Shown piece by piece: positions 1-4,595 of a stretch of 6,193 nt of DNA (position 1 is its first letter; each line of letters begins with the position of its first letter). This DNA comes from DASVTR01 sp033855775 (GTDB taxonomy: Bacteria; Acidobacteriota; Blastocatellia; Pyrinomonadales; Pyrinomonadaceae). Position numbers and translations under genes: made by a program. The notes beneath the pieces were generated by a model. The model saw only the letters and a program-made list of their open reading frames with translations, had not been told where the DNA came from and did not search any database. Where the stretch lies: contig JAWVFT010000082.1 in NCBI GenBank assembly GCA_033855775.1, positions 1-6,193 of the forward strand, given 5' to 3'.

Positions 1-1
1 A

Positions 2-988
2 GTTGAAAATAGAACGGCGACGCGACACGACACGTCGCTGCTGGTTGACCTGCTCGTCAAAAGGCACGACGAGATTATCAATCTCTGGATAAAAGACCGG
101 CTGGAATCGGGCGAGTTTCGCGACGAATTGATTCCGAAGGAAGAGTTGCGGCGCCAGTCGCAGCAGATTATAGATTTGCTGGCGCGCTCTATCAAAGACT
201 CTGACGGCGCGGATTTTGATTCCGCAGCCTTCGACGAACTGCGCGTCTTCCTCAACGAGATTTCCCGCAATCGCGCCGTCAAGGGCTACACGCCGCTGGA
301 GAACGCCACCTACATTCTCTCGCTGCGCAACACGATTGTGCCGCTCCTTGCCGAAGAGTACGAAGGCAAAGCCGACCTGCTCGTCAGCGAGATGAACTAC
401 TTCACGCGCCTCCTCGACAAGCTCGGCCTCGTGATGGTCGAAAACTACATCCGCTCGCGCGAAGAGATTATCCGCCAGCAGCGCGAAGACATGATGGAAC
501 TCTCCACGCCCGTCATCAAAGTCTGGGACAAGATTCTGACGCTGCCCATCATCGGCACGCTCGACAGCCGCCGCGCGCAGTTGATGATGGAAGCCCTCCT
601 GCAAAAGGTTGTGGAGACGGGCTCGACCATCGCCATCCTCGACATCACCGGCGTCAAGATGATGGACACGCTCGTCGCCAATCACTTGATTAAGACCGTG
701 ACGGCGGCGCGGCTGATGGGCGCGCGCTGCATCCTGACCGGCGTTTCGCCCGCGATTGCGCAGACGATGGTGCAACTCGGCATAGACCTCTCGCAAATCA
801 CGACCCGCGCGCAGATGTCCGACGGCATCAAGCTCGCCCTTGAGATGATTGGCCGCACAGTCATCCCGGCCAAAGCCCTCGCGCAGTTGACCAACGGCGC
901 GGGAGAACACAGGCCCGCCAACGCCTCAACGCTGGCCGCCCACGGCGCCAACATCCTCAACGAAAATCAACGACGCGAAGAAAGCTGA
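2..988 (+). CDS. rsbR: RsbR-type stressosome scaffold protein, RsbRD N-terminal domain plus STAS domain (5' partial)
   Basis: Probable sensor and scaffold of a cytoplasmic stressosome. The frame is open from base 2 with no stop, and the residues before the TTG at 128 already belong to the domain, so the true start lies upstream of the window; 328 residues are visible. Visible residues about 13-150 look like an RsbRD N-terminal domain (helical, LVDLLVKRHDEIINLWI near the start, then an SRNRAVKGYTPLE segment). A linker (REEIIRQQREDMMEL) leads to a STAS domain at about 167-283 with LDITGVKMMDT and QLGIDLSQITT, very close to B. subtilis RsbR. By alignment from memory, the two RsbT phosphorylation sites (Thr171 and Thr205 in B. 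subtilis RsbRA) fall on Ser189 (DSRR, codon 566-568) and Thr223 (MMDT, codon 668-670). About 45 low-complexity residues follow the STAS domain. It is followed by rsbS after a 139-nt repeat-filled gap. The family call is firm; which signal it senses cannot be told. Confidence 0.93.
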   Translation, partial: VENRTATRHDTSLLVDLLVKRHDEIINLWIKDRLESGEFRDELIPKEELRRQSQQIIDLLARSIKDSDGADFDSAAFDELRVFLNEISRNRAVKGYTPLENATYILSLRNTIVPLLAEEYEGKADLLVSEMNYFTRLLDKLGLVMVENYIRSREEIIRQQREDMMELSTPVIKVWDKILTLPIIGTLDSRRAQLMMEALLQKVVETGSTIAILDITGVKMMDTLVANHLIKTVTAARLMGARCILTGVSPAIAQTMVQLGIDLSQITTRAQMSDGIKLALEMIGRTVIPAKALAQLTNGAGEHRPANASTLAAHGANILNENQRREES

Positions 989-993
989 AAAGC

Positions 994-1101
994 GGGGAAC
1001 GGGGTTAGGGGTTAGGGGATGGGGAAGACAAATAATCAGATTGAGACTTTCGCTTCTGCTCTCTGTTCTTCCCTAGCCCCCAACCCCTATCCCCTAACCC
1101 C
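994..1101. repeat. Inverted pair of GGGGTTA-type heptamer arrays
   Basis: The gap between rsbR and rsbS holds five G-rich units on the + strand (GGGGAAC 994-1000, GGGGTTA 1001-1007, GGGGTTA 1008-1014, a 6-nt GGGGAT, then GGGGAAG 1021-1027). A 39-nt spacer follows, then five in-phase heptamers in the opposite orientation (TCTTCCC, TAGCCCC, CAACCCC, TATCCCC, TAACCCC, 1067-1101). Bases 1001-1011 are perfectly complementary to 1091-1101 (11 bp), and 1008-1018 can pair in the same way. The five G4 runs separated by 2-3 nt also meet the usual G-quadruplex pattern. It resembles the heptanucleotide tandem repeats (STRR) known from filamentous cyanobacteria in style, but I do not claim it belongs to that family. 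Confidence 0.85.
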
Positions 1102-1112
1102 TAAATTTTTTT
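1001..1112 (+). terminator. Possible Rho-independent terminator or attenuator between rsbR and rsbS
   Basis: The right arm of the G/C heptamer inverted repeat (CCCCTAACCCC, 1091-1101) is followed by CTAAA-type sequence and seven T's (1106-1112). An 11-bp GC-rich stem with the left arm plus a U-tract is the shape of an intrinsic terminator. The loop would be about 79 nt in the outer register, or shorter if other heptamers pair, which is unusual. It lies inside what looks like one operon, so partial termination (attenuation) is more plausible than a full stop. The shape is seen in the sequence; the function is inferred. Confidence 0.35.
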
Positions 1113-1127
1113 GAGGAGAAAAATTTT

Positions 1128-1559
1128 ATGCCCGTAGCGCGCATTCCGATTCTGAAGGTTGGCCGTGTCTTAATCGTGCCGATTCAGGTTGACATGGACG
1201 ACCAGACCGTCATGCATCTGCAAGAGCGCATCCTCTCCGAGTTGGAGCGCACGGGGGCGCGCGGCGTCCTTATTGACATCTCGATGCTGGAGATGGTGGA
1301 TTCCTTTATTGGCCGGATGCTGTCGGACATCGCGGCGATGGCCCGCATCATGGACGCGCGCACGGTCGTCGTCGGGATGCAACCGGCGGTCGCCATTACG
1401 CTCGTCGAGTTGGGCCTTGAGTTGAAGGGCGTGGACACAGTGCTCAACGTGGACGAGGGCTTCCGGCTGTTGCGCCGCGAGTTTGATATTTCCGACGAAG
1501 CGGAAGAAGAGTTCAACGGGGAGACATCAACGTTTGGAAAGCAGGTCGCTCGCTCTTGA
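1128..1559 (+). CDS. rsbS: RsbS-type stressosome scaffold, single STAS domain
   Basis: Core stressosome scaffold and substrate of the RsbT kinase; with RsbR it forms the cytoplasmic particle that holds RsbT. The ATG has a good Shine-Dalgarno GAGGAG at 1113-1118, 9 nt upstream. The 143 residues form one STAS domain with the family's N-terminal IPILKVGRVLIVPIQ, then MDDQT, LIDISMLEMVDSF and GMQPAVAITLVELGL. The phosphoacceptor Ser59 of B. subtilis RsbS is matched at the same residue number (VDSF, codon 1302-1304). It has an acidic C-terminal tail (SDEAEEEFNGE) and is slightly longer than the roughly 120-135 residues typical of the family. That tail is encoded where the reading frame overlaps rsbT by 26 nt, so the two are probably translationally coupled. 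Confidence 0.96.
   Translation: MPVARIPILKVGRVLIVPIQVDMDDQTVMHLQERILSELERTGARGVLIDISMLEMVDSFIGRMLSDIAAMARIMDARTVVVGMQPAVAITLVELGLELKGVDTVLNVDEGFRLLRREFDISDEAEEEFNGETSTFGKQVARS
1518..1523 (+). promoter_or_regulatory. Shine-Dalgarno site that decides the rsbT start
   Basis: GGGGAG lies inside the rsbS coding region, 10 nt before the in-frame TTG at 1534. It is the reason for preferring that start over the earlier TTG at 1483. Confidence 0.55.
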
Positions 1560-1935
1560 CGACGAGCACGACATCGCGGTCGCGCGCAACGAAGTCCGGC
1601 GGTTGGCCGGCGCTCTCGGCTTTCGCATCATTGACCAGACACGGCTTGCCACCGTCACGTCCGAACTGGCCCGCAACGTGGTCAAGTATGGCGAGGGCGG
1701 GCGCTTGATTTTGCAGCCCGTCTCCGACCACGGCGGGCGCGAAGGCTTGCGCCTCATCTTTGAAGACAGCGGCCCCGGCATCGCTGACCTGGCCGCCGCC
1801 ATGCGCGACGGCTTTACCACCGGGCGCGGCCTCGGCAAAGGCTTGCCCGGCTCAAAGCGGCTCGTCGATGAGTTCGAGATTGAATCCGAAGTCGGGCGTG
1901 GCACGCGCGTCACAGTCGTTCGCTGGATCGCGTAA
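1534..1935 (+). CDS. rsbT: RsbT-type serine/threonine kinase (GHKL ATPase), stressosome switch protein
   Basis: ATP-dependent protein kinase that phosphorylates RsbS (and RsbR) and is then released from the stressosome. I start it at TTG 1534. This has an upstream GGGGAG, gives exactly 133 residues (as I recall the B. subtilis length), and drops 17 unconserved basic residues that the longer frame would add. All GHKL boxes are intact: N-box SELARN at residues 43-48, G1 box EDSGPGI at 77-83 with Asp78, glycine-rich lid GRGLGKGLPGSKRL at about 97-110, and the final GRGTRVTVVRW. It overlaps rsbS by 26 nt. In B. subtilis free RsbT activates RsbU; no RsbU lies here, so its downstream partner is unknown and may be one of the two fusion proteins that follow. 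Confidence 0.94.
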   Translation: MESRSLALDDEHDIAVARNEVRRLAGALGFRIIDQTRLATVTSELARNVVKYGEGGRLILQPVSDHGGREGLRLIFEDSGPGIADLAAAMRDGFTTGRGLGKGLPGSKRLVDEFEIESEVGRGTRVTVVRWIA

Positions 1936-1956
1936 AAGTCTGGAGAGTCCAGACTT
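1936..1956 (+). promoter_or_regulatory. Hairpin holding the ribosome binding site of the T-X gene
   Basis: AAGTCTGGA (1936-1944) and TCCAGACTT (1948-1956) are perfect complements, giving a 9-bp stem with a GAG loop that starts on the base after the rsbT stop. The only Shine-Dalgarno-like sequence for the next gene, GGAGAG (1942-1947), sits in the upper stem and loop. No T-run follows, so it is not an intrinsic terminator. A ribosome ending rsbT at 1935 would cover or melt the stem. This suggests that translation of the phosphatase fusion is coupled to that of rsbT. Confidence 0.6.
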
Positions 1957-1960
1957 GATT

Positions 1961-3001
1961 ATGAGAGAAATCAACTCCATCGAAATCAAGGAAGCGGCGC
2001 AGGTCGGGGCGGCGCGGCGTGTGATTCATGGATTTGCGAGCCGCATCGGTTTCGATGAAAATCAGTTGGCGGAGATTGACATCGTGGTGCAGGAGATTGG
2101 CACCAACGCCGTCGCTTACACGACCGGCGGCGGCTGGCTGCACTTCGCCGCGCCCGTCAACTTTGCCGGGATAGAGCTTTTTTACGGGGACACAGGGCCG
2201 GGAATTTATAATCTGGACCGCGCCGTTCGCGACGGCGTTTCGACGGGCGGCAGTCTCGGCGCAGGGCTTGGCGCGATGCGTCGGCTGATGGACGACTTTG
2301 ATGTCTACTCGACCGTCAAAGCGACGGGCCGCCTTTCGCTCAGCGCGCAGCGTCGCACGACGCACGGCACGGCCCTGCTCGCGCGCAAGTGGCTCGACAC
2401 GAAGGAAGCGGCGCAGCAGTCGGTCGCGGCGCAACGACTCGGCGCGTGGAGTCGCCCGTGCCCGAATGAGACGGACAACGGCGATGCTTACTTTATCGGC
2501 CCGCGCGGCGAGCGCACGCTCTACGCAGTCGTTGACGGCCTCGGTCATGGCAGCGGCGCGAAGGCTGCTTCCGATGTGGCGCTGGGCGCGCTTGGCGAGT
2601 GGCGCGGCGAGCCGCTTGAGCAAGTGTTTCGCGTCGCGCATGACGCGCTGCGGGCGACGCGCGGCGCGGTAATGAGCGCGGTCGTGATTGACAGAGCGGA
2701 GCAGAGCTTTCAGTTTGCCGGAGTCGGCAACGTGGCGGTGCGCGTCTTCAATGCCCCGGAGCGCATCGCGGCCATCTCGACCAACGGAACGCTCGGCGCG
2801 CGGCTCGGCCAGATTCGCGTCTGGACACACGCCTGGGCCGAAGGCGCGACCTGCGTGATGGCGAGCGACGGGCTCAGCGCCGCGTGGGAGATGGACGCCT
2901 ATCCCGGCCTGCTCACGCACAACCCGCAACTGCTCGCCGGAATCCTGATGCGTGATTACAGTCGTCCATCGGATGACGCGACGGTGTTGGTGATAAAGTA
3001 G
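1961..3001 (+). CDS. Fusion of an RsbT-like GHKL ATPase domain and an RsbX-like PP2C phosphatase
   Basis: Probable stressosome reset enzyme. The 346 residues split in two. Residues 1-145 are a GHKL ATPase of the RsbT/RsbW class, with N-box QEIGTN (44-49), G1 GDTGPGI (76-82), lid GGSLGAGLGAMRRL (96-109) and a terminal HGTALLARKW. Residues about 155-346 are an RsbX/SpoIIE-type metal-dependent phosphatase, with GDAYF at Asp175, VDGLGHGSGA at Asp192, a VGNV strand near 255-258, SDGLS at Asp303 and SDDATVL at Asp338/Asp339, so the expected metal-binding aspartates are present. In B. subtilis RsbX, a separate protein, removes phosphate from RsbR and RsbS. ATG 1961 lies 13 nt after GGAGAG; TTG 1955 (7 nt after it) is an alternative that would add only two residues. 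The extension to 1760 would overlap rsbT and has no homology. There are 25 nt between this gene and rsbT. Whether the ATPase half still phosphorylates anything is unknown. Confidence 0.9.
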   Translation: MREINSIEIKEAAQVGAARRVIHGFASRIGFDENQLAEIDIVVQEIGTNAVAYTTGGGWLHFAAPVNFAGIELFYGDTGPGIYNLDRAVRDGVSTGGSLGAGLGAMRRLMDDFDVYSTVKATGRLSLSAQRRTTHGTALLARKWLDTKEAAQQSVAAQRLGAWSRPCPNETDNGDAYFIGPRGERTLYAVVDGLGHGSGAKAASDVALGALGEWRGEPLEQVFRVAHDALRATRGAVMSAVVIDRAEQSFQFAGVGNVAVRVFNAPERIAAISTNGTLGARLGQIRVWTHAWAEGATCVMASDGLSAAWEMDAYPGLLTHNPQLLAGILMRDYSRPSDDATVLVIK

Positions 3002-3044
3002 CCGTTCGGCAGTTGCAGGCACAGCCCGCTTGCTTGTGTCGAAA

Positions 3045-3066
3045 GCTGATTGGCTGATTGCTGATT
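3045..3066. repeat. Short GCTGATT heptamer array in the leader of the kinase gene
   Basis: Three copies of GCTGATT (3045-3051, 3053-3059, 3060-3066), with one extra G after the first, fill the 20-odd bases before ATG 3073. They occupy the place where a Shine-Dalgarno site would be, and none is seen. No inverted partner is visible. The rest of the 3002-3072 gap shows no clear structure. Confidence 0.6.
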
Positions 3067-3072
3067 ACTTTT

Positions 3073-4413
3073 ATGAACGATGTGACCGCCACCAGACTCG
3101 GCGACATTTACGTGCGCCGCGAGAGCGACATCATCAAGGTGCGCGACCGCGTGCGGCGTCTCGCGCGCGAGATGGGCTTCGACTCGACGACGCAGATTAA
3201 GATTACAACGGCTGTCTCCGAAGTGACGCGCAACATCTACGAGTATGCGAAGTCCGGGGCTATCTCGCTGGCGTTGGCGGAGCGCGGCGTGGACACTGGC
3301 TTGCAGTTGATGGCGCGCGACGACGGCCCCGGCATTAACGAGACGACGCTGCGCGCGATTATGCGCGGCAGTTATCAATCGGTATCGGGCCTCGGCGTCG
3401 GGCTGTCTGGCACGCGCAAGCTGATGGACGAGTTTGACATTCAGACCGCGCCGGGCGAAGGCACGCGCGTCACCTTCATCAAGTGGATGCCGCGCGCCGC
3501 TTCGGAGCACGTCAAAGAGCGGCTCGAAGAGTTGCGCGCCTACTTTGGGCAGGACGAGGACGATTCGGTCGTCGAAGAATTGCAACAGCAGAACCGCGAC
3601 CTCGTTGTCATTCTTTCCGAACTGGAAGAGAAGCGCGCAGAGTTGGAAGAACTCAATCGCAAGCTCAATCAAAGCAACAAGGAATTGAACGAGGCCAACG
3701 CCAAGCTGCGCGAGTTGTCGGAGTTGAAGGAAGAGTTTCTGGCTCTGACGACGCACGACTTGCGCTCGCCGCTGACGGTCATCAGCGGCGTCATCAGCTT
3801 CTTCACGTCGGGCCGCCTCGGCGAACTCTCGCCTGAACAGAAGAACATGGTCGCCATGATGGAGCGCAACACGCAGAGCCTCATCGAACTGGTCAACGAT
3901 TTGCTCGACGCCTCAAAGCTCGAATCTGGCACGATGCGGCTCGACATCACTTCGATTGACTTGAACAAAATGCTCGACGAGATGCGCGAAGCGATGGAGC
4001 CGCTCGCCAGAGAAAAAGATATTAAGTTGACGGAAAAACTCGCGCCCGACCTTCCGCTGGTCGAAGCCGACCGCACGAAGCTGCGGCGCATTCTCGTCAA
4101 CCTGCTCTCCAACGCTATGAAGTTTACGCCCAGGCACGGAGCGGTCGAAGTCCGCGCCGAACTCGCGGGCGAGCGCGTGCGTTTGACGGTCGCGGACACG
4201 GGCGTCGGCATCGCGCCCGAAGATGTCAAACGCCTCTTCGACAAATATGAGCAGGCCCGCAGCCGCGCCACACGCGGCGAAAAAGGCACCGGCCTCGGCC
4301 TCTACATCACGCGCCAACTCGTCGAACTGCACGGCGGCGAAATCGAAGTTCAATCCGAACTCGGTCGCGGCTCGACCTTCTCCTTCACGCTCCCTAAAAG
4401 CAGTGACGAGTGA
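3073..4413 (+). CDS. Soluble histidine kinase with an N-terminal RsbT-like ATPase domain
   Basis: Predicted output kinase of the module, cytoplasmic (no signal peptide or membrane segment). The 446 residues have two GHKL ATPase domains. Residues 1-138 are RsbT-like, with N-box SEVTRN (49-54), RDDGPGI (82-88, Asp83 matching RsbT Asp78), lid SGLGVGLSGTRKLMDEF and GEGTRVTFIKW. A charged coiled coil follows (about 145-222, many Glu/Leu/Lys). The classical kinase core has an H-box FLALTTHDLRSPL with His228 (codon 3754-3756), N-box NLLSNAMKFTP (343-353), DTGVGI at Asp375 and GEKGTGLGLYI (402-412). Both halves look catalytically complete. ATG 3073 begins the conserved domain; TTG 3058 would add five residues. 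No Shine-Dalgarno is visible for either start. No response regulator or receiver domain is present in the window, so its partner is unknown. The last residues (SSDE) and the stop are encoded inside a heptamer repeat array. Confidence 0.92.
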   Translation: MNDVTATRLGDIYVRRESDIIKVRDRVRRLAREMGFDSTTQIKITTAVSEVTRNIYEYAKSGAISLALAERGVDTGLQLMARDDGPGINETTLRAIMRGSYQSVSGLGVGLSGTRKLMDEFDIQTAPGEGTRVTFIKWMPRAASEHVKERLEELRAYFGQDEDDSVVEELQQQNRDLVVILSELEEKRAELEELNRKLNQSNKELNEANAKLRELSELKEEFLALTTHDLRSPLTVISGVISFFTSGRLGELSPEQKNMVAMMERNTQSLIELVNDLLDASKLESGTMRLDITSIDLNKMLDEMREAMEPLAREKDIKLTEKLAPDLPLVEADRTKLRRILVNLLSNAMKFTPRHGAVEVRAELAGERVRLTVADTGVGIAPEDVKRLFDKYEQARSRATRGEKGTGLGLYITRQLVELHGGEIEVQSELGRGSTFSFTLPKSSDE

Positions 4414-4588
4414 CAAGCAGCGAGTGACAAGTCAGAAGCGACGAGTGACAAGCGATGAATGACAAGTTAGAATCCGACTTTGCTCGTCGCTTATCACTTG
4501 TCACTTATCAAGTGTCGCTTATCACTCGTCACTCGCTGCTTGGCACTTGTTACTTGCTGCTTGTCACTTGTCACTAATCACTTGTCAC
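4403..4588. repeat. Large inverted pair of GTGACAA-type heptamer arrays
   Basis: Ten in-phase heptamers run from 4403 to 4472 (consensus GTGACAA; examples GTGACGA, GTGACAA, GCAGCGA, GCGACGA). An 11-nt spacer follows, then fifteen in-phase heptamers of the reverse complement (TTGTCAC, TTATCAC, TCGTCAC, TTGCTGC) at 4484-4588. Bases 4402-4421 and 4556-4575 are complementary at 19 of 20 positions, so a long imperfect stem can form. The left array contains the stop codon of the kinase gene (4411-4413), and the right array ends 7 nt before the mpl ATG. Units are diverged from each other but hold the 7-nt phase, which points to expansion by slippage followed by mutation. It fills almost the whole 182-nt gap; no promoter or Shine-Dalgarno is evident in it. 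Confidence 0.9.
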
Positions 4589-4595
4589 TGTCCTT

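Noticed and set aside
128..988. TTG 128 as the start of the rsbR gene
   Set aside because: The frame is open back to base 2 and residues encoded before 128 belong to the RsbRD domain; the gene is cut by the window edge.
1760..1960. Upstream extension of the T-X gene to TTG/CTG-type starts near 1760
   Set aside because: It overlaps rsbT in another frame, its residues show no domain similarity, and the ATPase domain begins at ATG 1961.
1910..3022. Long minus-strand open frame of 370 codons
   Set aside because: It lies opposite the T-X gene, is Arg/Ala-rich with no recognisable motif, and is expected as a shadow of GC-rich coding DNA.
4403..4588. CRISPR array
   Set aside because: Units are 7 nt, contiguous, diverged and have no spacers; the two halves are in opposite orientation.
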